From positions 682,001 to 746,000 of the forward strand of contig CBDCDT010000002.1 in NCBI GenBank assembly GCA_965215445.1: DNA of 64,000 bases, written 5' to 3'. The translations under genes were made by a program, and so were the position numbers. The number at the start of each line of letters is the position of its first letter. Position 1 is the first letter of the stretch. Of the stretch, positions 53,637 through 61,699 are shown piece by piece. Source of the stretch: CBDBLK01 sp965215445 (GTDB taxonomy: Bacteria > Bdellovibrionota > Bacteriovoracia > Bacteriovoracales > Bacteriovoracaceae). The notes beneath the pieces are model-generated. The model worked only from the letters and a program-made list of their open reading frames with translations, was not told where the DNA came from and made no database searches.

Positions 53637-54738
53637 AACCACCTGTTTCTGGGCCTGCCCCCATAGGGGCAGCACTGAGATAAGTCTCTAAATTTACTGG
53701 AATATCAAGCTCTCTTACGCGCTGGCAAAAACCCTCGCAATCGGCGTGGGTAAAAACAATGCCATCAGCTTTCAGGCCCTCGGGTACGAGTGAACCTTCC
53801 GTCGCTTGAAAGGGATTGCAGACGTAAAGGGTATAAAAGGCCTTTTTGGCCAAATCCAGCGCCTTTTCAATGCCCTGTTTTTCAATTTCCTGTCCGGTTT
53901 TTCTGATTCCGGCAGTGTCGATCAATTGAAAGTGCGTTCCCTCGGTAAAAACAAATTCGCTTATATAATCTCTCGTCGTTCCCTCTTCGTTACTTACTAA
54001 ACTTCGCCCAGTATTTAAAAGCCGGTTGAACAGAGTGCTTTTGCCGGCGTTGGTTTTTCCCAACAAAACGACAGAAGGATTTAGCAAACTGCTCAAATCC
54101 CCCCGGCAGCGTTGATGGAGAATATGCAATTGAAGTTCAAATTGTTTGAGGCATTGATTGAAATTGCGACGGGACTCTTCTTCGCCTACATCATCGGAAA
54201 AATCAATCGCCAACTCCAAGGAGGCCGCAAGAGAAATGAAGGCCTCTCTCAGGGAAAGAAAACGCTGATGCAATTCCCCCTGCAATCCCTCCAGGCCACT
54301 GGCCAAACCCAATTCACTCTGGGCATTGAGCAAAAGATCAAGGCCCTCTACTTGGGAGAGGGTTAACTTTCCGTGCTTTAAAGCGCGATAGGTAAATTCC
54401 CCAGGAAATGCTAAACGCAATTGGTATTGGTCTTGGAAAAAACGCAGAATACGGCCCACATTTAACGGGTTTCCGTGAACGGAAAGTTCCAAAACAAACT
54501 CTCCCGTATAGCTGTTGGGTGCTGGAAAATACGTCAGAACAATCTGGTCGAGAACGCATTTTCCGTGGAGCAAACGACAGGTAATCGCTTCTCTGGGGCG
54601 AAAATCACCCCGAAAAGAAAAGGCCGCTCTCAAATCCTCAAATGGTTGAGGCGAAGTCAAACGAAGCAGGGCAATCGCCGCCCTTCCACTCCCCGAACTC
54701 AAAGCAATGATGGGGTCATCATTAAGAGCGTGAATCAT
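53314..54738 (-). CDS. mnmE: tRNA modification GTPase MnmE (TrmE)
   Basis: The ATG at 54738 lies directly after the yidC stop and gives 474 residues. The tetrahydrofolate domain is at 1-115, a helical domain and the GTPase follow with VVLLGKTNAGKSTLFNRLL, GTTRDY and DTAG, and the protein ends with the catalytic FCIGK. It partners MnmG. Residues about 355-384 form an insertion after the G5 SA motif, encoded by palindromic DNA (53586-53671). A 20-residue upstream extension is rejected. Confidence 0.97.
   Translation of the reverse strand: MIHALNDDPIIALSSGSGRAAIALLRLTSPQPFEDLRAAFSFRGDFRPREAITCRLLHGKCVLDQIVLTYFPAPNSYTGEFVLELSVHGNPLNVGRILRFFQDQYQLRLAFPGEFTYRALKHGKLTLSQVEGLDLLLNAQSELGLASGLEGLQGELHQRFLSLREAFISLAASLELAIDFSDDVGEEESRRNFNQCLKQFELQLHILHQRCRGDLSSLLNPSVVLLGKTNAGKSTLFNRLLNTGRSLVSNEEGTTRDYISEFVFTEGTHFQLIDTAGIRKTGQEIEKQGIEKALDLAKKAFYTLYVCNPFQATEGSLVPEGLKADGIVFTHADCEGFCQRVRELDIPVNLETYLSAAPMGAGPETGGSIGAKLAQKLKTAPIEPLCIESLWGKLGERYREKTACHPIASIRQEQKIKVLHHKLLKFKEIVRESDDICIVSNELNLLAKDVDELVGIVSPDDVLKEVFANFCIGK
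53586..53671. repeat. In-frame palindromic insertion in mnmE
   Basis: The arms 53586-53602 and 53626-53642 are 17-bp perfect inverted repeats (GTGGTTCTATAGGGGCA and its complement) around a 23-base loop. A second short palindrome, TGCCCCCATAGGGGCA, lies at 53656-53671. Together they encode about 28 residues that usual MnmE proteins lack at this point. Confidence 0.85.
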
Positions 54739-54739
54739 G

Positions 54740-56221
54740 CTAGTCGATGGCCTTATACACCACCAATTGCTGGACGATTCCAAACAATGTTGAAACAAAA
54801 ATATAGAGGTTAAGGCCGGCGGGAAAATCTTTCATAATAAAGGCAAATACGACGGGCATAATCATCATAATTTTTTGTTGAGTGGAATCTATCGTCGCGG
54901 CAGAAGGATTGAGTTTGGTTTGCCCCAACATGGCCAGTCCCATGAGGACGGGAAGAACGTAGTAAGGGTCTTTTTCCGATAAATCATAAATCCACAAACA
55001 AAAAGGTGCTCGAACTAATTCCACTGCGCTACTTAACACTTGATAAAAGGCAAAAAAGACAGGCATTTGGAGAAGCAGAGGAAAACACCCACCCAGAGGA
55101 TTAGCACCCGCCTTGCGAAACAGTTCAACCGTTTCTTTTTGCATCCGTTGAGGGTTGTCTTTGTATTTTTCCTTGAGTTTTTGCAATTCCGGTTGAATGA
55201 CCTGCATTTTTTTCATCGACTTAAAACTCTTAAATTGAAGTGGAAAAGTGATGAGCCGAATAATCAAGGTGAGAAAAATAATCGCCACCCCGTAGTTGGG
55301 AAAATATTCGTAAAAAAACTGCAACCCGCGCAAAATGGGAATCGCCAAAATGGCAAAGAAGCCAAAATCGACCGACAATTCAAAATTATTTCCCAACGTC
55401 GTCAGGTGGTCATAGTTTTTCTTGGTGTAAACCAAAAGGCCTTCAAGGTTTTGGGTGGGGTTGACAAAATCAACCCACATATTTCCGTTGGCAAAACTTC
55501 TATAGCGGGCCACCAGGCGCTCTTTGAAAGCAAAGGCAAAAAGGTGGTAATAATGATCAATCCCCACAAAATTGACTTGGCCATCGGCCAACTCTTCACT
55601 GCCCACATTAAAGCGCTCTACCTCTTTGGTGTGAACAAGGTACTGGCGTATCCTATTATTGCCGAGATCGTCGGGCCTTGTGTTGTAGGACAAACGGTAT
55701 AAATAGGCCTGAGGTGAAGTCAAAGACACTTGCAATCGGCCCTGATCGTCCAGGTATCCCTTAAGAGTAATTCCCAATCCAGAGTGAACACCCTCAAAAC
55801 TTCGGCCATCAGAGGAAGTTTGCAACCCTTCAAAATTTAAATCTATGGCGCGAGCACCTTGAAGCACCTGAATTTTTAAGGGATTGGCACCAGTTATTTG
55901 CTCGAAGTTGTCGGCCTGATTGGGGTTGTAGGCCCTTTGCACGGAAAGATTGCTTCCAAGAGTAAACGAATGTTCTCCGTGAATAACTTCAATTTGACTG
56001 GTTGCTGGAGTCTCGATTTTTCCCGCCGTTTCGGGAACGGGATTTTGGCCCCCCGCCTGGGAAGGCGTACCTGTCCTTGAGGGAGAAGTTTGACCAGACG
56101 TTGGAACGGCCGTTTCAGACAAAGTTGCCGGTGGAGGAGCAAAGTAGGTCTGCCACACCAAAAGCACAATGCCCGACAAAATGACCGCCAAAAAGGCCCG
56201 TTTTTGATCCGATAACTCCAT
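54740..56221 (-). CDS. yidC: Membrane protein insertase YidC
   Basis: The ATG at 56221 gives 493 residues beginning MELSDQKRAFLAVILSGIVL. One N-terminal helix, a large periplasmic domain (about 60-290) and the conserved insertase core follow (NYGVAIIFLTLIIRLITFPL, then NPLGGCFPLLLQMPVFFAFY). It inserts proteins in the inner membrane with or without Sec. It lies 1 bp after yidD and 1 bp before mnmE. A longer reading overlaps yidD and is rejected. Confidence 0.97.
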   Translation of the reverse strand: MELSDQKRAFLAVILSGIVLLVWQTYFAPPPATLSETAVPTSGQTSPSRTGTPSQAGGQNPVPETAGKIETPATSQIEVIHGEHSFTLGSNLSVQRAYNPNQADNFEQITGANPLKIQVLQGARAIDLNFEGLQTSSDGRSFEGVHSGLGITLKGYLDDQGRLQVSLTSPQAYLYRLSYNTRPDDLGNNRIRQYLVHTKEVERFNVGSEELADGQVNFVGIDHYYHLFAFAFKERLVARYRSFANGNMWVDFVNPTQNLEGLLVYTKKNYDHLTTLGNNFELSVDFGFFAILAIPILRGLQFFYEYFPNYGVAIIFLTLIIRLITFPLQFKSFKSMKKMQVIQPELQKLKEKYKDNPQRMQKETVELFRKAGANPLGGCFPLLLQMPVFFAFYQVLSSAVELVRAPFCLWIYDLSEKDPYYVLPVLMGLAMLGQTKLNPSAATIDSTQQKIMMIMPVVFAFIMKDFPAGLNLYIFVSTLFGIVQQLVVYKAID

Positions 56222-56222
56222 A

Positions 56223-56480
56223 TCACTGTCTCGTTTCTTCGGCGGGCAAAGTTGGAATGGGGTCACTTCCTCCCGCACAAAAGGGATGGCATTTTAAAAC
56301 CCGTTTGGCGGAATACCACAGGCCCAAGTGAATGGGAAATTCCCGAAAAAGCTGAAGGGCGTATTCGCTACAAGTCGGCGAAAACCGGCATCGGATTCCC
56401 AAGAAGGGGGAAATTCCCATTTGGTAGAATTTAATCAGGCCCAAGCAAAACATCCTAATAAGATTTTTTAAAAACTTCAT
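56223..56480 (-). CDS. yidD: Membrane protein insertion efficiency factor YidD
   Basis: The 85-residue protein has the family core YQMGISPFLGIRCRFSPTCSEYA with its Cys residues and an amphipathic start. It aids YidC-dependent insertion. It overlaps rnpA by 26 bp, a common arrangement in the rpmH-rnpA-yidD-yidC cluster. Confidence 0.95.
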   Translation of the reverse strand: MKFLKNLIRMFCLGLIKFYQMGISPFLGIRCRFSPTCSEYALQLFREFPIHLGLWYSAKRVLKCHPFCAGGSDPIPTLPAEETRQ

Positions 56481-56829
56481 GTAAAAGAGAGTGAAATTTT
56501 TTTCGCACTAAAGATTGGCCTTTTTCTCCCTTTAAAATTGGCCCAATTCGCGGAGAAACGACAAAAAGCACATCGAGGCCCCTCTCCCTGTAGGGAGAAA
56601 GACGAAATTCTTCTCTCAACTGGCGCTTGATTTGGTTGCGAACCACTGCATTGCCAACCTTTTTGGAGACAGAAAGGCCCATTCGGGTGTGCCCCGCCGC
56701 CTTGGCGGCACTTTCCCGGAAATAGGCCCTAAAATAAGAAGATTGGGCCGAACGCGCTTTGCCTCGTAAATAGCTGAAATCACGAGAGGTCAGCAGCCTT
56801 CTTTCTTTCCCAAACTCAAAATGTTCCAC
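56455..56829 (-). CDS. rnpA: Ribonuclease P protein component
   Basis: The 124-residue basic protein starts at a GTG (56829) and has LLTSRDFSYLRGKARSAQS and the RNR-type block GNAVVRNQIKRQLREEFR. It assists RNase P RNA in maturing the 5' ends of tRNAs. It lies 8 bp after the rpmH stop. Confidence 0.94.
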   Translation of the reverse strand: MEHFEFGKERRLLTSRDFSYLRGKARSAQSSYFRAYFRESAAKAAGHTRMGLSVSKKVGNAVVRNQIKRQLREEFRLSPYRERGLDVLFVVSPRIGPILKGEKGQSLVRKKFHSLLHEVFKKSY

Positions 56830-56837
56830 AAAAGGCC

Positions 56838-56990
56838 CTATTTTGAACCCGTTTCCACGGTAAGCCGTTGGCGTCCCTTGGCCCTACGGGCCCTGAGTAC
56901 ATTTCGCCCTCCAACGGAAGACATACGTTCAAGGAAGCCGTGGACACGCAGGCGTTTTTTCTTTTTAGGTTGCCAAGTTCTCTTAGTCAT
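56838..56990 (-). CDS. rpmH: 50S ribosomal protein L34
   Basis: This short 50-residue gene encodes a protein that begins MTKRTWQPKKKKRLRVHGF and has the MSSVGGRNVLRARRAKGR block of L34. It is the first gene of the rpmH-rnpA-yidD-yidC-mnmE series on the minus strand. It is a structural protein of the large ribosomal subunit. Confidence 0.98.
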   Translation of the reverse strand: MTKRTWQPKKKKRLRVHGFLERMSSVGGRNVLRARRAKGRQRLTVETGSK

Positions 56991-57097
56991 AGCTTAAAAT
57001 CCTTTCCCATTAACCAGTTCTGTTTTGTCCCATATTTTCACTGATTTTGGCAATCGAGAAACGACCATGTAAAAATTACACGGTTTGGGGTCTTGGC

Positions 57098-57126
57098 TTG
57101 ACACGATAGGTAAAAAAGGTTAGATT
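57098..57126 (+). promoter_or_regulatory. Sigma-70 promoter of small secreted gene C
   Basis: A perfect TTGACA (57098-57103) and TAGATT (57121-57126) are 17 bp apart. Transcription would begin near 57133, followed by an AGGAGG ribosome site and the ATG at 57154. Confidence 0.75.
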
Positions 57127-57153
57127 GGGGCAACGCAAAACAGGAGGGAAATT

Positions 57154-57513
57154 ATGAAATTTTTGAAAAATGCGTTTTTGACTCTAACTTTTGTGACCCA
57201 TGGAGCGATTTACGCTCAAGACAGCAGCTTTGTAGATGGAATTGAAGTACCTCACGACGTTGTCATTGAAACAGTTGGTCAGAATTCCAAACTGAGCAGG
57301 GCCAGTCATATTGAGGTTGTATCCGTAAAACCTCTCTTGTTTGGCTCAATGTTTGCCGACTGGGTGCGACTAAAAGCGGCGATTTCTGTTTTTCACGAAG
57401 AAACAGAACTCTTGTGGGAATGTTCGCTTTATGTCAATAGCATCGAGGAAACTGCTGTTAGTTCCGCAACACTGGGAAAGTGTTCGCTAAAAGGAGTCCT
57501 CACCCTCGACTAA
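57154..57513 (+). CDS. Small exported protein C, unknown
   Basis: The 119-residue protein begins with MKFLKNAFLTLTFVTHGAIY, a signal peptide close to that of secreted protein A at 51806. The mature part is predicted beta-rich and has two Cys residues (ECSLYV, GKCSLKG) that could form a disulfide. It has its own promoter, an AGGAGG site and a strong terminator, so it is a single-gene unit between rpmH and dnaA. No known domain is visible. Confidence 0.72.
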   Translation: MKFLKNAFLTLTFVTHGAIYAQDSSFVDGIEVPHDVVIETVGQNSKLSRASHIEVVSVKPLLFGSMFADWVRLKAAISVFHEETELLWECSLYVNSIEETAVSSATLGKCSLKGVLTLD

Positions 57514-57529
57514 ATGTTTCAAACCAAGC

Positions 57530-57569
57530 AAACTCTCGGGAAATCGTTTCTCGAGAGTTTTCTCTTTTT
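57530..57569 (+). terminator. Terminator of small secreted gene C
   Basis: AAACTCTCG (57530-57538) pairs with CGAGAGTTT (57552-57560), followed by TTCTCTTTTT. The loop GGGAAATCGTTTCT is close to that of two other terminators in the window. Confidence 0.85.
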
Positions 57570-57652
57570 GACTCAAAACGCAAAACCTTGCCAAGCTATG
57601 CCTTCTTTTTAAATCCCTTTAGTGGCACAATCACCGCCCACTAGGATGCAAA

Positions 57653-58894
57653 ATGACTGATAAATTTCCCTTTAACCGCTTTTTTCAGAGTTCGGGTTCT
57701 TCGCACAGTAAGATTCCCCTACCCAAAGACAAGGCCCTTGAAGACCAAAACCCCGATAAAGCGAAAACACCCCATTTTACCCTCGACCTCGACCTCAATC
57801 CAACCAAAGACGACCTCATGTCAACCGTTGAATCAAAGTATATTGAACATATCGAGCAATCGAGGGCCAATGAAATTTCCGTCGATCCCAGCAAAACCTT
57901 TGATACCTTCGTCGTTGGCCCATCCAACAACCTCACCTTCGCCGCCGCTCGTGCCGTTGCCCAATCCCCCGGGAAGGAAGGGAAATATCCCTGCCTCTAC
58001 ATTTACAGCAGTTCGGGATTGGGAAAAACTCACTTATTGCAGGCCATGGCCAACGGTATTTTAGAAGGACACCCCGAAAAAGCAGTCTGCCTCATTTCAG
58101 CGCGGGAATTTATGAAGGAAATGATTGATGCTATTAAGGACAAAAACCTCTCTGAATTTCAAAGACATTATTGTGAAAACGTCGATGTTCTCATGATTGA
58201 CGACATTCACGAACTCAAAAATAAAACCAGCACTCAAGAAGAATTTTTTCACGTTTTCAACGAATTGCGCTCTCAGGGAAAACAACTGATTTTCACTTCT
58301 GATAAAGCACCTAAAGAAATCGACGGCATTGAAGAAAGAGTTATTACGAGATTGCAATGGGGACTGGTTACCGACATTCAAAGACCGGATTTAGAAACCA
58401 GAATGGCAATCCTCAAAAAGAAGGCCCTCTCCATTGACTTTTTTCTTCCCGACGATGTTCTCTACCTGGTGGCCTCCTCGGTAAAGACCAGCATTAGGGA
58501 ACTAGAGGGCAGCCTTATAAAATTAAGCGCCTCAGCAAATGTTATGGGGATGGAAATTGATGTTGAGACAACCCGCGAGCTTCTACGCTTAGCACCACCC
58601 GACGAGTCCCAATCTATTACCCTTGAACAAATTGCCAAATCTATTTCCCAATACTACCGCATCCCCCTGGCCGATCTCAGATCAAAATCGCGCAATAAAG
58701 ATATTGTCAAAGCGCGCCATATGGCCTGGTACCTGTCTAAAAAACTTATTAATGCAACATTTAAAGAGATTGCTCAATATTATGGCGGACGGGATCACTC
58801 TTCTATTATTCATGGCATTAATAAAATGGAAGAGCAAGTCAAAACCGACGCAAATGTGGAAAAAGACTCGAGCTTTTTAGAAGGCCATATCTAA
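57653..58894 (+). CDS. dnaA: Replication initiator DnaA, atypical N-terminus
   Basis: The 413-residue protein has the AAA+ core from about residue 80 (TFDTFVVGPSNN), Walker A SSSGLGKT (119-126), Walker B LMIDDIHEL (180-188) and an arginine-finger-like ERVITRLQWG. The DNA-binding domain IV has the signature GGRDHSSIIHG (378-388). The first 75 residues are polar and low in structure, and the usual domain I (an LWxxxLxxL-type fold that contacts DnaB and regulators) is not seen. An in-frame stop upstream rules out a longer start. AGGA lies 7 bases before the ATG. Confidence 0.95.
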   Translation: MTDKFPFNRFFQSSGSSHSKIPLPKDKALEDQNPDKAKTPHFTLDLDLNPTKDDLMSTVESKYIEHIEQSRANEISVDPSKTFDTFVVGPSNNLTFAAARAVAQSPGKEGKYPCLYIYSSSGLGKTHLLQAMANGILEGHPEKAVCLISAREFMKEMIDAIKDKNLSEFQRHYCENVDVLMIDDIHELKNKTSTQEEFFHVFNELRSQGKQLIFTSDKAPKEIDGIEERVITRLQWGLVTDIQRPDLETRMAILKKKALSIDFFLPDDVLYLVASSVKTSIRELEGSLIKLSASANVMGMEIDVETTRELLRLAPPDESQSITLEQIAKSISQYYRIPLADLRSKSRNKDIVKARHMAWYLSKKLINATFKEIAQYYGGRDHSSIIHGINKMEEQVKTDANVEKDSSFLEGHI

Positions 58895-58953
58895 TTCAAA
58901 AAGTTATCCACATTTTTGAAAAGTTATCCACATAGTTATCCACATTAAAAAAA

Positions 58954-58997
58954 TTCAAAAAGTACGTCCCAGACGGCGTTTCCGAAGTTATCCACAT
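58954..58997. repeat. oriC 44-bp direct repeat, copy 1
   Basis: This copy contains ACGTCCCAGACGGC and ends in a DnaA box. It matches 59247-59290 at 39 of 44 positions, at a constant 293-bp offset. The core includes the small palindrome CGTC-CCA-GACG. Confidence 0.85.
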
Positions 58998-59246
58998 TTT
59001 TGCCAAAATTTCACCTAAAAATCTTACACATTCTTACAGGAAGTTATCCACATTTTCCTAAAAATGTGGATAACTTTTCAAAAAAAGGCCTTTTTAATGC
59101 TAATTGAAAAAATATTTTTTAGTTATGTGGATAACTATGTGGAAAACTATGTGGATAACTCCCGAAGAATGTGGATAACTCCCGTTAATCCCTTGTGTTG
59201 GCCCAATGAATAAAAAGTTATCCACAAGTTATCCACATTCCAAAAT

Positions 59247-59290
59247 TTCAAAAAGCACGTCCCAGACGGCATTTTCAGAGTTATCCACAT
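59247..59290. repeat. oriC 44-bp direct repeat, copy 2
   Basis: This is the partner of 58954-58997 and leads directly into the last DnaA boxes and the TAA-repeat unwinding region. Confidence 0.85.
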
Positions 59291-59423
59291 ATCCACACTA
59301 ATAATAATAATAATTCTTATATTAAGGTAATCTATTATAGAGAGCTTCCAAGACTTGCTAAATTTTCTTTACAAAGATACATTTCTTAAAAAACTAAAAA
59401 ACTAAAAAACTTTGGAAATTCTC

Positions 59424-60548
59424 ATGCAAATCACAGTTCATGCTGAATCCATGCGCAAGGCAATTAGTAAGGTTTTACCAGTTGCTGAAAACAAAGATAA
59501 CCGTTCTATTTTAGCGTGCGCGTTATTAGAGATTGGAAACAACCAACTTCAACTGAGTGCAACCAATTTGGATATTTCGGCCCAGGTTCTCATAAAGGCC
59601 GAATCCCAAGGCCAAAAGAGTTTTTGCATTAACGCGAAGAATCTTTCCGATATAGTCAGGGAGCTTCCCGACAAACCCATTTCCTTTAAAATTGAAGAAG
59701 GTGAAAATACTCTCAAAATAGACTGCGACAACATTCACTTCACTCTCCCCATTCACGACAATTCAAATTTTCCAAAACTTACCTTCAACGAAGACGATCA
59801 TTCAAAACGGCCTTTTGATTTAACCTCAAAGCAAATTTTAGAAATTATTCAGATGACCAGTTACGCTATCAGCAATGATGAAACCAGATTGTATTTAAAC
59901 GGCATTTACCTCCAGGAAATTGATTCAAAAGTAAGAGCAGTGGCCACCGATGGACATAGACTTTCTCTGGTTGATTTTCAAATTGAAGACAACAAGGCCA
60001 CTGAGTTGGCGGGAGGGATTATTATCCCCAAAAGAGGTATTTCAGAACTCAAGCGAGTGGCCGAATCCAACAGCGAAGGCCTTCTCTCCGTCTCTGTCAG
60101 CGATGCCTTCCTCTATGTGAATTCCGATGATACCTACAAAATTATCATCCGCCTTATTTCCAGAGAGTATCCCAACTATAAAGACGCTATTCCAACTAAA
60201 GTTCACCACACGATGATTGCCGATCGCGATACGCTCTTTAATGCCATTCGCAGAGTCAAAATTATGTCTCACGAAAAATCAAACGGTGTGCGAGTCAAGC
60301 TAACACCAAAAACCATGACTATTACGGCGAGAAACCCCGCTCTTGGAGACGGGCTTGAGAGTATTCCCATTCAATATGAAGGCAAGGAAATGGAAATTGG
60401 TCTGAACGCCAAATATTTGATTGAAACTCTGTCTACTGTTTCCGAAGGAGATATTTCTTTTGAACTCAATAATGAGCTGAGTCCCATTGTCGTCAAATCA
60501 ACTCAAACTCCCAACTACTTGGGAGTTATTATGCCTCTGAAATTATAA
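59424..60548 (+). CDS. dnaN: DNA polymerase III beta sliding clamp
   Basis: The ATG at 59424 gives 374 residues with the three clamp domains. Family blocks include NLDISAQVLIKAE, VRAVATDGHRLSLV and the C-terminal PNYLGVIMPLKL. It forms the ring that holds polymerase on DNA. A three-copy tandem of an A-rich octamer (AAAAAACT) lies just before it. recF follows after 8 bp. Confidence 0.98.
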   Translation: MQITVHAESMRKAISKVLPVAENKDNRSILACALLEIGNNQLQLSATNLDISAQVLIKAESQGQKSFCINAKNLSDIVRELPDKPISFKIEEGENTLKIDCDNIHFTLPIHDNSNFPKLTFNEDDHSKRPFDLTSKQILEIIQMTSYAISNDETRLYLNGIYLQEIDSKVRAVATDGHRLSLVDFQIEDNKATELAGGIIIPKRGISELKRVAESNSEGLLSVSVSDAFLYVNSDDTYKIIIRLISREYPNYKDAIPTKVHHTMIADRDTLFNAIRRVKIMSHEKSNGVRVKLTPKTMTITARNPALGDGLESIPIQYEGKEMEIGLNAKYLIETLSTVSEGDISFELNNELSPIVVKSTQTPNYLGVIMPLKL

Positions 60549-60556
60549 TATTTTCA

Positions 60557-61654
60557 ATGCGCCCTCTAAAAATTAGGAAGCTGCAAACTCAAAATTTTAG
60601 AAATCTTGATGACAGTATTATTTCCTTTTCCTCTGGAATTAATTGCATCTTGGGAGAAAATGGAAATGGCAAAACTAATATTTTAGAGGCCATTTATCTT
60701 CTCATTACCAGAAAATCTTTTCGTAAAAATGCCCGTTTTCCACAATATTTGGGGATTGATGGGGAAAACCCTGAAATTTATCTCTCTGCTGCCTTTGAAG
60801 AAGATCGACAACTGATTCCCTATTCTGGAAAGTTGTGGAAAGAAAGAGCTGAATGGTATTTGAAAGGCAAACCGACGAAAAAAAAACTTCCGGTGGGAGT
60901 TATTTTTATCGACCCTTTCGACGGCCAAAAGTTTTATGCTTCGGCCTCAGGCCGTCGTCATTGGTTTGATACTCATCTTTCGCAACTAAATCCTACTTAC
61001 GCAAAAAATTTATCCCGCTATCAGGCCGGACTCAGGCAAAGAAATTCACTCCTTTCTCACAAACCAGTCGAATTTCGCCAGCAGATTAGCGCTCTCGATT
61101 CCGATATGGCCCCGATTGCTGTAGAACTGACTGCTTGCAGAAAACAATTTCTCAAAGAACTGGAGGTTTTTGCGGAGAAAATCTTTGGAGAGTTATTTGA
61201 CGAGAAACACAAGTTAGGACTCGGTCTCAACGGGCAGATGATTAACGCAGATGTTCAAGAATATCTCCAAATGTTGGCCAAGAACCTTCCCCGGGATGAA
61301 ATGGCGGGACACAGCAAGTGTGGTGTGCATCGCGACGATTACACGGTTTTCTTCGATGGCATGAACTCTTTCGATTATTGTTCCCTGGGGCAACAAAAAA
61401 TGGCCTATTTGGGCCTCTTATTTGCCTATATAGAGTTATTTAGATATAGACTTATATCCTCCCCCATCGTCCTGATGGATGATATTTCAGGGGAGTTGGA
61501 CAGCTTGAGATGGAGTCGTTTGGTGAATTATTTGCGAAGGAAGTCATTTCAAGTTTTGATTACGACGGCCAACGAAAAATTTGGAGAGGAGTTAAGTCGA
61601 ATAGAAGGGGCCAATCGGATTTTTATCCAATTGGGCTCTGCTTCTCAAGGATAA
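60557..61654 (+). CDS. recF: Recombination mediator RecF
   Basis: The 365-residue SMC-like ATPase has Walker A GENGNGKTNILEA, the SLGQQKMAYLGLLFAYIEL signature and Walker B ILMDDISGELDSLR-type residues near 314-325. It helps load RecA at gaps. It lies in the dnaN-recF-gyrB series with short spacers. Confidence 0.96.
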   Translation: MRPLKIRKLQTQNFRNLDDSIISFSSGINCILGENGNGKTNILEAIYLLITRKSFRKNARFPQYLGIDGENPEIYLSAAFEEDRQLIPYSGKLWKERAEWYLKGKPTKKKLPVGVIFIDPFDGQKFYASASGRRHWFDTHLSQLNPTYAKNLSRYQAGLRQRNSLLSHKPVEFRQQISALDSDMAPIAVELTACRKQFLKELEVFAEKIFGELFDEKHKLGLGLNGQMINADVQEYLQMLAKNLPRDEMAGHSKCGVHRDDYTVFFDGMNSFDYCSLGQQKMAYLGLLFAYIELFRYRLISSPIVLMDDISGELDSLRWSRLVNYLRRKSFQVLITTANEKFGEELSRIEGANRIFIQLGSASQG

Positions 61655-61699
61655 AATTGTTTTCGTTTTATTAGTCGTGATGGGGAACCGGGAGGCGCT

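Larger units (their letters stand above)
58895..59423. other. Replication origin oriC
   Basis: The 529-bp dnaA-dnaN gap holds twelve perfect TTATCCACA boxes. Forward boxes start at 58904, 58924, 58936, 58988, 59044, 59218, 59229 and 59281. Reverse boxes start at 59065, 59126, 59150 and 59170. One-mismatch boxes occur at 59138 and 59289. An AT-rich stretch with five TAA repeats (59299-59313) follows the last boxes and is the likely unwinding element. In Bdellovibrio bacteriovorus the origin also lies in this gap. Confidence 0.95.

Noticed and set aside
56820..56835. Third parS site at the rnpA start (TGTTCCAC half)
   Set aside because: Only one arm is present; the other half does not match.
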